NCBI GenBank assembly: GCA_963823755.1
Contig: CAWGMP010000016.1
Span: 1 to 64,000 of the forward strand
Source of the DNA: GCA-003244245 sp963823755
GTDB lineage: Bacteria; Actinomycetota; Actinomycetes; Mycobacteriales; Pseudonocardiaceae
Reading direction: 5' to 3'
Length of the DNA stretch: 64,000 bases
This document shows, piece after piece, positions 17,628 through 26,018 of this stretch. Position 1 is the stretch's first letter. Every line of letters begins with the position of its first letter. Position numbers and translations under genes: made by a program. The notes beneath the pieces were generated by a model. It was given only the letters and a program-made list of their open reading frames with translations, was not told the origin of the DNA and did not search any database.

Positions 17628-18443
17628 TCAGGTGAGTGAGCGAGCGAGGTCGAGCACGGCAGCGATCAGGACGTTGCCTTCCAGTAGTGCGGCGTCGTTG
17701 TGGTCCGCCCCGACCACTGGGACCTCCCGTACCGGGCCGCCTGTCGCGGCCGCCACTGCTGCGCTCTGCTCCGGCGGCACGATCGTGTCGGCGGAACCGT
17801 AGACGACCGTGGTCGGGACCCGGACCTGGCCGATCAGCTCGGTCACCGGGAACCGGTCCCGGAGCAGCAGCCGGACCGGCAACAGCGGGTAGTGCCGGGA
17901 GCCCACGGCGGCGAGGCTGGTGAACGGCGAGCGCAGCACGAGCCCTCCGGGCGGCTGTTCGGTGGCGAGCCGGGTCGCCACCGCTGCCCCGAGGCTCTCC
18001 CCGAAGTAGATCAGGCGTTGCGCTGGTACACCGTGCTCGACGAGATAGGCGCGCGCGGCGCGCGCGTCGGTGATCAGACCGTTCTCCGAGGGACTGCCGG
18101 GATTGCCGCCGTACCCGCGGTAATCGAGGAGCAGCACCGCGAAGCCCACTGCGGCCAGCCGATGGGCCAGCGGCACCCGCAGCGCGCGGGAGCCGGCATT
18201 GCCCGGTGTGACCAGCACGGTGATACCGCGGTCGGCGCCGGTGGGGGCGAGGTGCCAGGCGCCGAGCGCCAACCCGTCCTCGGTCCGTAACGTGATCTCC
18301 TGGGCCCCGGGTAGCACGCTGCCGGCGGGCGGGACAGCGGTGTCCGGAAAGTAGATCAGGCGGCGCTGCAGCAACCACACCGCCGCGAGCAGCGCGACCA
18401 AAACGACCAGCAGGACCAACCCGGCACCCAGCACCCTTTCCAT
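17628..18443 (-). CDS. Membrane-anchored alpha/beta hydrolase (BEM46/ABHD13-like)
   Basis: The start 'MERVLGAGLVLLVVLVALLA' (18443) places a single N-terminal membrane helix, followed by 'LQRRLIYFPD', a hallmark of the family. The hydrolase domain has 'YFGESLGAAVA' (GxSxG nucleophile), 'VYGSADTIVPPEQS' (acid region) and 'GADHNDAALLE' (catalytic His). Length 271 residues, as usual. The active site would face one side of the membrane; substrate unknown. It converges with the phosphorylase-like gene. Confidence 0.85.
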   Translation of the reverse strand: MERVLGAGLVLLVVLVALLAAVWLLQRRLIYFPDTAVPPAGSVLPGAQEITLRTEDGLALGAWHLAPTGADRGITVLVTPGNAGSRALRVPLAHRLAAVGFAVLLLDYRGYGGNPGSPSENGLITDARAARAYLVEHGVPAQRLIYFGESLGAAVATRLATEQPPGGLVLRSPFTSLAAVGSRHYPLLPVRLLLRDRFPVTELIGQVRVPTTVVYGSADTIVPPEQSAAVAAATGGPVREVPVVGADHNDAALLEGNVLIAAVLDLARSLT

Positions 18444-18790
18444 AGGGGGCAACAGTGCCCGGCCTGTCCCCACCGCTGGTGGCCGTCGCCCGACTGGGCC
18501 GCGTTAGGGTGCTTTCGCTCTGGGGTCGCATTTCCGAGGCCGCTGCCGAGCTTGACCTGGTCGTCCCCCGCGTCGTGTACCAGGCCGTTAACCCAGTTCG
18601 ACCGGGCGCGGAGCCGCGACTCGCGGCCAGGAAGCAGTGAAGATCCGCGGCCGAGGATCGCCATGAGTGGTGGATGGTATGTCACAGGTCGGCCACGGTC
18701 GGCTCGTTGACCCGCGCTGGCTGCCTTGACCACACCGCTCGATGGCCAGGAGGGCAGATACTGGTGTTACTGACCAGCTGGCGGGGAGTG

Positions 18791-19723
18791 ATGATGACCG
18801 ACGCTGAGGATCGAGGCGAGGTTGGCCCCGGGCGCGGCGAGGACGGTGCGGGGCGAGGCGCCAACGGTGCCAGCAGCGACGGCAACACCGGCGACAACAT
18901 TCAGCAGGATCACCTGCGTGCGCTGAGCGCGCTCAGTGCCGAGCTGACCCGTTTGGAGGAGGCGCTGCGCGCCGGGCGCCACCCGGTGTCGGATGCCACT
19001 ACCCGAGTGGCCCGCGCGGTCGCCACCGGCACGGCAATGACCCGTGACACCGCGCACCAGCTGCATATCCCAGCGTGGTTGCGGGTCACCCGGGGGGAGA
19101 ACCGGTGGCCGGTCGCCGCCGCGATCGTGGTGGCCATCGGATTGCAGCTCGCGCTGCCTGACAGGTTGGCTCTGCAGTCTCGGTGGCTGCTACCCGGCCT
19201 GGAGTTCGCCGTGCTGATCGGGTTGATCATCGCCAGTCCGGCCCGGTTCAACCGGGAATCCACCACGCTGCGGGTTGCCAGCCTGACTCTGACGGGACTG
19301 CTCAGCCTGGCCAACGCGTGGTCGGCGACCCTGCTGATCATGGGTCTGGTTCGCGGCACCGAAGGTGAAGACGCAGGTGCCCTGTTGTCCACCGGGGTGG
19401 CGATCTGGCTGACCAATATCATCGCCTTCGCCGTGTGGTATTGGCAGTTTGACCGGGGTGGACCGGCCGCTCGCGCTCACGCTCGGCGTGATCTGCCCGA
19501 CTTCCAGTTCGTGCAGATGCAAAACCCCGACCTCGCCCACCCCGAGTGGGAACCGCAGTTCGTCGACTACCTCTACCTCTCGTTCACCAATGCCACCGCC
19601 TTTAGCCCCACCGACGTCATGCCGCTGTCCCGGTGGGCCAAGCTGACCATGCTCGGGCAGTCCCTGGTCTCGCTGGTCACCCTGGCTCTGGTCATTGCCC
19701 GTGCGGTCAACATCCTCAAATGA
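18791..19723 (+). CDS. DUF1345-like integral membrane protein
   Basis: The start is taken at the first of two ATGs (18791), because upstream residues are not protein-like. A ~100-residue acidic/Gly-rich cytoplasmic N-terminus precedes membrane helices: 'WPVAAAIVVAIGLQLALPD', 'LLPGLEFAVLIGLIIASPAR', 'SLTLTGLLSLANAWSATLLI', 'LSTGVAIWLTNIIAFAVWYW' and a C-terminal 'LGQSLVSLVTLALVIARAVN'. The 'FVDYLYLSFTNATAFSPTDV' loop is characteristic of this family of putative ion-channel-like membrane proteins. Function unknown. Nothing ties it to the neighbouring genes. Confidence 0.75.
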   Translation: MMTDAEDRGEVGPGRGEDGAGRGANGASSDGNTGDNIQQDHLRALSALSAELTRLEEALRAGRHPVSDATTRVARAVATGTAMTRDTAHQLHIPAWLRVTRGENRWPVAAAIVVAIGLQLALPDRLALQSRWLLPGLEFAVLIGLIIASPARFNRESTTLRVASLTLTGLLSLANAWSATLLIMGLVRGTEGEDAGALLSTGVAIWLTNIIAFAVWYWQFDRGGPAARAHARRDLPDFQFVQMQNPDLAHPEWEPQFVDYLYLSFTNATAFSPTDVMPLSRWAKLTMLGQSLVSLVTLALVIARAVNILK

Positions 19724-19758
19724 CAGGCTCCGGACAGCTTTCCGGTCAGGACAGCCTG
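19724..19758. terminator. Likely bidirectional terminator hairpin
   Basis: CAGGCT...AGCCTG enclose CCGGA...TCCGG, giving a two-part stem between the convergent ends of the DUF1345-like gene and the AveC-like gene. Confidence 0.4.
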
Positions 19759-19764
19759 CCCACC

Positions 19765-20667
19765 TTAGCCGAGGAAATGGGTGATCAGGACACAGGTGAT
19801 GAAGTACGCCAGGAGCAGGACGTTGGCCAGTCCGACGCCAGCTAGCAGGCGCACAGTACCGCTGAGGCGAAGGCCCACGGTCTGGGTGCCGCAGAAGATG
19901 TAGGGAACGGTACCTCGCACCTGGGTGTCATGGCGGATCACCACGGCCGCCGTGGAGATAAACAGGGTGACAGCGGCGAAATATAGCAGCGGCAGGATGG
20001 ACCAGTGGCTGTGGAACAGGGTGAGGGTGGTCGGCGAAGCGGCGTAGTTGTAGAAGCCGGTGTTCATCCAGATCGCTTCGATCAGGACGTCCACGGTGAG
20101 GCCTACGAGCAGGCACGCCGGGAGCAACCGGCTCCAGGTCCAGTCGGGGAAACGTCGGGCGATTCGGCCGGTGAGCCACGCCTGGATCCACACCCACATC
20201 ATCAGGAGGACGAACCCGGCGCCGCTGAGTCCCAGCAGGGTCTCCGGCTGGTCCTGCGGGCGGGGGCTGTCCCATCCCGGAATGTAGGGACCCCAGCTCG
20301 TCACGTTGACGCTGTGGCGGTTCACCACCAGTGCGACCTTCTCGTAGTTGAACAACGGCGACTGCCAGAAGCTGAGGAAATACCCCAGCAGCAGGGCCGC
20401 GTCGAAGGTAATGTGCCCGTCGCGGCGGCACTGGCACACGACGATCCCGGTAAACACGACAGCGAGCAGGAGTACCACCGCTTGCAGCATCCACGTGACC
20501 ACCGCCGAAATGTTGTCGGGCGTTGACGAGACGGGGTGGGCCTGGCCGTCCGCGGCCCAGCGAATGAAGATCCACAGTTGGAAGGCCACGAACGTCACGC
20601 CCAGCGCGGCGAAGACCGCCGCAGGGGGAACGCGGCGGCGGACTTCGATGTCGGCTCGTACGTTCAT
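19765..20667 (-). CDS. AveC-like (spirocyclase-family) membrane protein
   Basis: 300 residues with about seven hydrophobic helices ('VPPAAVFAALGVTFVAFQLW', 'MLQAVVLLLAVVFTGIVVCQ', 'LLPACLLVGLTVDVLIEAIW' and others). Family marks are the aromatic loop 'QSPLFNYEKVALVVNRHSVN', 'TSWGPYIPGW' and 'EAIWMNTGFYNYAASP'. AveC and its relatives act on polyketides, in the avermectin case as a dehydratase/spirocyclase. The start lies 8 bases after the stop of the megasynthase, so it is the last gene of that operon and probably modifies its product, or moves it, at the membrane. The exact reaction cannot be told from sequence. Confidence 0.8.
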   Translation of the reverse strand: MNVRADIEVRRRVPPAAVFAALGVTFVAFQLWIFIRWAADGQAHPVSSTPDNISAVVTWMLQAVVLLLAVVFTGIVVCQCRRDGHITFDAALLLGYFLSFWQSPLFNYEKVALVVNRHSVNVTSWGPYIPGWDSPRPQDQPETLLGLSGAGFVLLMMWVWIQAWLTGRIARRFPDWTWSRLLPACLLVGLTVDVLIEAIWMNTGFYNYAASPTTLTLFHSHWSILPLLYFAAVTLFISTAAVVIRHDTQVRGTVPYIFCGTQTVGLRLSGTVRLLAGVGLANVLLLAYFITCVLITHFLG

Positions 20668-20675
20668 GTCAGGTC

Positions 20676-23600
20676 CTACCGGAGGGCACGGGTGAGATCA
20701 GAACCGAACAGGGTGCAAGCGTCGAGAACGTCCTGGGGCCATGGTGCGGGGGTGAAGACGGACCCGGCGCGGTGGGCGCTGGCCCAGGTCTGCTCGCCGC
20801 GAGCGACCAGCTCCTCCGTACCGTCACGCAGGCGGTAGAAGGCGAACTCGCCCTTCATGAAATGCAGCCGCACCCAGGGAATGGACAGCCGCACGGAGAT
20901 CAGGTCGCCTACCCAGATCTCTCCGAGATACTCGCAGGATGCCGTGCAGGTGAGCATCGTGAGCTCCCCGGTGAGGCCACGCATGTACCGCATGTACTGC
21001 GGGCAGTGCTCGTAACCGAAGCGTTCCCGGCACTCGCCCTGCCACTTGATGAGGTGGGAGAAGTACACGAAGCCGACCCCGCTGGTCTCCCCGAAGGTGA
21101 CGACGTGCGGTATCTCGTACCAGCGCAACGGTATGGCGGCGGAGTGTGGCTGGGTCGAATCCGTGGTCATGACGACCCCGCCGGTGTCGCGCGCTGGGGC
21201 CCCGGGTAGGGGGATGACGTCAAGTGTGGCGAGGTTGTGGCGGTGCAGCCCACTTATCCGGGCAATGACCATGCCGTCGGGGGCCACGGCCGTATACCGG
21301 TCCCGCGCCGGCTCTCCGTACAGGCTGATCCCGGTGGGATAGCGGGTAGCCAGTTCATTGTCCGGGAGTGGAAAGTAGACGTCGATGCGGTCGATGCCGG
21401 TCGGGGCGTGCACCGTGACCTTGCCGGGTGGGGTGACAGGGAAGCAACAGGTGCGGCCCAGCGCGTCTAGCAGCAGTACCGGCAGGGCGGCGTGGCTGAA
21501 GGCGTCCGTGGGGGCGAGCTGCGGCTGGAAGCGGGCCTGAGCCCGGTCGCGGTCCGCGATGATGTCCACTGTGTTGCGGAAGACACCGGACAGGTGGATC
21601 GGTGAGTCCGATCGGCAGCATGGATCGACCTGGCGGAGGCCCGCGGCCAGCGGCGGATCATCCCAATGCGGAGGCGGATCCGACGGGCCGAGTACCACGT
21701 CGAGCACGGCGTGGCAGCGGTCATGGCGTAGCACACGGCCGTTCACGGCGACCGCGTCGGAGAGCACCCGGACCCGGACGGTCTCGCCGGGGGCGACGGT
21801 GTCGGCGACGACGCGGTACTTGGTGGTTCCTGGCTCGCGTGGATCCGCCCACACGAACTGCTCGAACCGGATGTCGCGCAGGCACCGGACCGGCGAGCCG
21901 GGATGCAGCCGCGTTGCTGCTTCCGCGGCCAGGGCCACCATGGCCATGCCTGGCAGCACGGGTCGGCCGTCGATGAGGTGTTCCAGCAGGTAGCGGTCCC
22001 GCTCGGGCTGCACGGCCCAGTTCCAGCGCGCGTGGCCCTGGGATGTCTCGGCAGGTTCACCGAGCAGGCCGTCCGAGGCTGGTGTTCGGGACTCGGTGAC
22101 CATGCCGGGAAACTGCGCTACGGCAATCTTTCGGTCGTGTCCGGTGAGGTACATCGGTGCGGGCTCCGCGGAGCGTGCCGCGGCGAGTTCGGCACGGAAG
22201 CAGGCACTGCCTTCGGCGTCACTCACCCCGGCGCGCACACCGATACTTGCCAGACGCAGGCGGGTCTGCTCGTCCGCGGCCGTGCCACTGCCCTCCCACA
22301 GGCCCCAGTTGACGGTGACCGTGGTACCGCCCAGAAGCCGGGTCTCGTAACGGGCCGCGGCTGCCAGGTACTCGCTGCCTGCCGTGTAGTCGGTCTCGCC
22401 CGGCAGCCCGAACAGCACGATCGAGGAGCCGAAGTTGCACCACAGCCTCGGTGGCGCCGCGGTGAACGCTGCCTTGAGGTTGCGGTATCCGGCGACCTTG
22501 GTGCCGGTCACTCGGCGGAAGTCCAGCAGATTCTTGCTGGTGTACAGCGTGGACTCCTGGCAGAACGCCGAGTTCAACAGCAGGTCGACACGCGGATGCC
22601 GGGCGCAGATGGTCTTGACCGCGCGCGCCACTGCTGCGTGGTCGGTGACGTCGCACTGTAGATAGTGAACCCGGTCCTGACCGCAGAGCGAGCGAAGTTG
22701 ACGTAGGTTCGCGTCGGATGCCCGGGCTCGCCAGTGCCGGTCGAAGGTGCGGTTGAGTTCGCCGATCGCCGGCCTGGGCTCGCGTGCGGCGCCGCGCGCG
22801 ATGAACGCGGCCCGCAGCCGTGCTTCGTCACCGTCCGCCGCGACGATGATCTCTGATGGTACGGAGCCGGGGTCGCTGCGGCCCAGGAGCCACAGCACCG
22901 GGCGGTGTCGGCGGGCCAGGTCGGTCAGCGCGGTGACGGCAATGCCGCGGGCTCCACCGACGGCGACGATCACCGGTTCGGGACCGAGGGCCGCCACCGA
23001 TTCCCCGTCATCAGCCTTCGGCAGCGGGGCCGGGCAGATCAACTCGGTGTGGCGCAGTCCGCCGCGGTAGTAGGCCACCGGGGCGTCTCGGTGGGCACTG
23101 GTCTCGCGGGCGAGTTCGTCGAGTGCACGGGCCAGAGATGCGTCGGTGACCAGGGCGCGCACCCGTTCCCGGGGAATCTCACAGCCGAGGCTGCGGGCGA
23201 ATCCGGTGAACTGTGCCGAGTCGGGGTGCACCTGGAAGTCGGTGAGCGGATCGAGCACGGTGACTGCGAAACTTCCCCGTGCCAGCCGGTCGCCGCATCG
23301 TTGGCTGGTGAGGAGGGCGAGTTCCAGCAGTCGGTCCAGGTCGGGGTTCGGGTGGCACCAGTGCTCGATCGGGCGGTGGACGTCGGCGAAGATCCGGACA
23401 TGGTGGTGCTGATCACTGATGCATGCCAGCAAGGATGCCGCGCTCGTCTTGTCGGTGAGATTGTTTACCACAATGGCGGGCTTGGGCCGGGTGGCCGGGT
23501 CGGTGCTGACCAGGAGCCCGCCCGCCGCCACGACCTGGCCGGTGAGATCCGCGGCCAGGGTAGCGGAGTTGACCAGAACCACAGAGGATCGGGGGATGGC

Positions 23601-26018
23601 GGGGCCGGGGGCCCCGTTGGGACGGAGGTCCGCACGGCGTAGCGCGGTCGCCCACCGACTTGTCCGCGACAGCTCCTCGGCAGGTGGCTCGAAAGCGGCC
23701 GGCGCTCCGGCCTCGGCGGGGGTGATGCTGACCCGGATGGGGGGTGATGTGGCGACCAGGTCGGCGCTTTCCTGGCGGACCACTCGGCGTAGCAGCTCCA
23801 CGACGCCCTGCGCGCCCAGGTAGTCGTGGAGACCGGCGGACTCGGCCACGTCCGACGACTCCGCGGAGATCACGGTGCTGATCCGGGCCAGCGCTGGCCA
23901 GTCCTGGGCACGGGCGGTGGTGGCTCGGGTGAACGCGAGCAGGAAGGCGCCCTCGGCCAGCCGAGTGTGCTCATGCTCGGTGAAGTCAGCCGCTTCCGAC
24001 GTGCGCGACTCGCTGAGTGCCAGCACCAAGGCCAGGTCCAAACGTTCCTGCCGCAGGTAGCGCAGGGCGGCGTGGATGGCGGTCAGCGCCGAGGTCGTGC
24101 CGGTGTCGAACGACATGGTGGGGCCGTGCAGGTCCCAGCGGTTGGCGATGCGGTACACGGCCAGGCTGGGCACGCTGCCGGTGAGCGTCTCGTCGGTGAT
24201 GCGCTGCCTGGCTCGCACATCCGCAAGCACACCGTCGAACGCGGCCCGCTCGTCGTCGGTCCACGGCATGGTTTCCAGGTCGCCGGAAGCGGCGCGGAGG
24301 GTGACGTCGATCCAGCTTCGGGTCGGCCCGCAGTGTGCGCCCAGGACACCGGTCCCGTCTCGCAGGCCGTTCCACAGCTCGCCGTGCTCGCTGACGAACC
24401 GGTACGCGACGTCGAGCGCCATGAGGTGACTGCGGTCGATGACCTCGGTCACGATGGGTGGTAACCGGGTTGCGGTGAAAGACGGTGGCGGATAGCGGTC
24501 ACCGAAGCCGTGCTGGGGCGGGCTTTCGCCGGTGACCAGCCAGTGGTGTACCTCAGCGGGTTCGGGTGCGCCGGGCAGCCAGGCGCTCCATGCGGTGAGC
24601 ACCATCGCGTCGTCGGCCGGTTTGGTCGGAGGTTGTCGTGCGGATGGTTCCGGGATCCGGTCACGGATGATGAGGTGGGCGTTGACGCCACCGACTCCCA
24701 TCCCGTTGACGCCGACCACCCGGGGCTGAGTGCCCGCCGGCCAGTGAAGCGACTCGCTGGGCACCCGCACCGCTGTACCCAGAAGTGCCGGGTGCGGGGT
24801 GGTGAACCGGCGCTGGGCGGGAATCAGGCCGTGTTCCAGAGCTTTCACCGCGTGGATGACTGACAGGCCACCCGCCGCCCATGCAGTGTGCCCGAACAGG
24901 GATTTGTTCGAGGTGCACAGCAGCTCGCCGTCGCCAACCGCCGCCGCGAAGGTGTCGATCTCCACCTGGTCGCCCGCGAGCGTGCCGGTGCCGTGCGCGA
25001 TCACCCAGGAGACGTCGTCGGCGGTGGCTGCACCGTCCGCCCACGCCCGGACGAGGACGCGGCGGACCCCTGCTGGATTGGGTGCGGAGATCGCCTTGCC
25101 CCGGCCGTCCGTGCTCAAGGCGCTACCGCTGATCACCGCGAGCACTCGGTCCCCATCTGTGACCGCCTGGTCGTACCTCTTGATCGCAACCATCGTGGAC
25201 GCTTCGGAGAACAGCGTTCCGTCGGCGTCGGCGTCGAAGGCCCTTACCTCGCCGCGCACCGACAGACCCTGAAACTTCGCCGCGGACACGGACATCAGCC
25301 GTCCCATGCCGTTGACCGAACCGCAGTAGGCGATATCGCAGTCACCGGCCAGCAGGCTCGCAATGCCCAGGTCGATGGCGTACAGCGAAGACGCGCAGGC
25401 CGCGCTCACCGTCAACCAGTCACTGTTCTCGGGAAGCAGCCCGGTCATGGCGCGGCGCGTCAGCATGTCCGGTAGTACCAGGTGCGGGTGGGTGTTCGCG
25501 TGGCGGTAACGACCGCGGAGCAGGGTGCGCAGCCGATGTTCCTGTACGGTCCGGGCGGCCTGGCTCTGGGCGAGCCGACGTGACATGTGACGGGCCAGGT
25601 AGGCGGCGAGGACGGTGTCCTCGGCGGCAAGGGAGGCGCCTGTCCAGGTGGACACGTAGCAGCCCGCCCGCTGGCCGGGGCGCGGGACAGCACTGTCCAG
25701 CGCTTGTAGCAGAGTGTGCCGCAACCACAGCTCCTCGGAGTTGGCTGCATCCCACTCACCGCGTTCGATCTCGGTGGCCAGGGCGGGGTGGGGCGTGAAT
25801 CCGTCGATGTACCCGGCGGTGAGGCCGAAGGTCCGGTCCTCGGCTTGAGGATCCGGAGCGTGGATCGGGCCGGAATTGAACCGGACTGGGGCGCGGAACT
25901 GATGCTCGTCCCTACAGATCACTTGCCACACCTCGTCCGGACTGTTCGCACCGGGAGCGACGGCACCGAGTCCCACGATCGCCACCGACCGGTCTGCGGT
26001 TTCGCTACACCGCGGCAT
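20676..26018 (-). CDS. Iterative-type megasynthase: KS - inactive KS - KR - DH - thioesterase
   Basis: About 1,780 residues from ATG 26018, overlapping the upstream AT-ACP stop by 14 bases. KS (about 11-453) has a full triad: 'VSAACASSLY' (Cys208), 'VIAHGTGT' (His342), 'NKSLFGHT' (His377). A second KS-like domain (about 473-720) has 'FDTGTTSAL' where 'DTACSSAL' is expected, so no Cys; this resembles the chain-length-factor half of PUFA synthases. KR (about 1015-1310): 'VAVGGARGIAVTAL' cofactor loop, 'NFGSS...DYTAGSEYL'. DH (about 1330-1610): 'HLIDGRPVLPG' fits HxxxGxxxxP, with 'LLLDALGRT' as the likely acid. The C-terminal ~125 residues ('FGETSGVGFVYFSHLIKWQG') match enediyne-type hot-dog thioesterases, normally separate proteins. 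No AT, ACP, ER or PPTase is inside. It probably makes a reduced or polyene-like chain released by the fused thioesterase; the product is inference. Confidence 0.85.
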   Translation of the reverse strand: MPRCSETADRSVAIVGLGAVAPGANSPDEVWQVICRDEHQFRAPVRFNSGPIHAPDPQAEDRTFGLTAGYIDGFTPHPALATEIERGEWDAANSEELWLRHTLLQALDSAVPRPGQRAGCYVSTWTGASLAAEDTVLAAYLARHMSRRLAQSQAARTVQEHRLRTLLRGRYRHANTHPHLVLPDMLTRRAMTGLLPENSDWLTVSAACASSLYAIDLGIASLLAGDCDIAYCGSVNGMGRLMSVSAAKFQGLSVRGEVRAFDADADGTLFSEASTMVAIKRYDQAVTDGDRVLAVISGSALSTDGRGKAISAPNPAGVRRVLVRAWADGAATADDVSWVIAHGTGTLAGDQVEIDTFAAAVGDGELLCTSNKSLFGHTAWAAGGLSVIHAVKALEHGLIPAQRRFTTPHPALLGTAVRVPSESLHWPAGTQPRVVGVNGMGVGGVNAHLIIRDRIPEPSARQPPTKPADDAMVLTAWSAWLPGAPEPAEVHHWLVTGESPPQHGFGDRYPPPSFTATRLPPIVTEVIDRSHLMALDVAYRFVSEHGELWNGLRDGTGVLGAHCGPTRSWIDVTLRAASGDLETMPWTDDERAAFDGVLADVRARQRITDETLTGSVPSLAVYRIANRWDLHGPTMSFDTGTTSALTAIHAALRYLRQERLDLALVLALSESRTSEAADFTEHEHTRLAEGAFLLAFTRATTARAQDWPALARISTVISAESSDVAESAGLHDYLGAQGVVELLRRVVRQESADLVATSPPIRVSITPAEAGAPAAFEPPAEELSRTSRWATALRRADLRPNGAPGPAIPRSSVVLVNSATLAADLTGQVVAAGGLLVSTDPATRPKPAIVVNNLTDKTSAASLLACISDQHHHVRIFADVHRPIEHWCHPNPDLDRLLELALLTSQRCGDRLARGSFAVTVLDPLTDFQVHPDSAQFTGFARSLGCEIPRERVRALVTDASLARALDELARETSAHRDAPVAYYRGGLRHTELICPAPLPKADDGESVAALGPEPVIVAVGGARGIAVTALTDLARRHRPVLWLLGRSDPGSVPSEIIVAADGDEARLRAAFIARGAAREPRPAIGELNRTFDRHWRARASDANLRQLRSLCGQDRVHYLQCDVTDHAAVARAVKTICARHPRVDLLLNSAFCQESTLYTSKNLLDFRRVTGTKVAGYRNLKAAFTAAPPRLWCNFGSSIVLFGLPGETDYTAGSEYLAAAARYETRLLGGTTVTVNWGLWEGSGTAADEQTRLRLASIGVRAGVSDAEGSACFRAELAAARSAEPAPMYLTGHDRKIAVAQFPGMVTESRTPASDGLLGEPAETSQGHARWNWAVQPERDRYLLEHLIDGRPVLPGMAMVALAAEAATRLHPGSPVRCLRDIRFEQFVWADPREPGTTKYRVVADTVAPGETVRVRVLSDAVAVNGRVLRHDRCHAVLDVVLGPSDPPPHWDDPPLAAGLRQVDPCCRSDSPIHLSGVFRNTVDIIADRDRAQARFQPQLAPTDAFSHAALPVLLLDALGRTCCFPVTPPGKVTVHAPTGIDRIDVYFPLPDNELATRYPTGISLYGEPARDRYTAVAPDGMVIARISGLHRHNLATLDVIPLPGAPARDTGGVVMTTDSTQPHSAAIPLRWYEIPHVVTFGETSGVGFVYFSHLIKWQGECRERFGYEHCPQYMRYMRGLTGELTMLTCTASCEYLGEIWVGDLISVRLSIPWVRLHFMKGEFAFYRLRDGTEELVARGEQTWASAHRAGSVFTPAPWPQDVLDACTLFGSDLTRALR

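Noticed and set aside
16433..19723. Phosphorylase, hydrolase and membrane protein as one immunity operon
   Set aside because: The genes are on different strands and two of them converge, so they are not one transcription unit.
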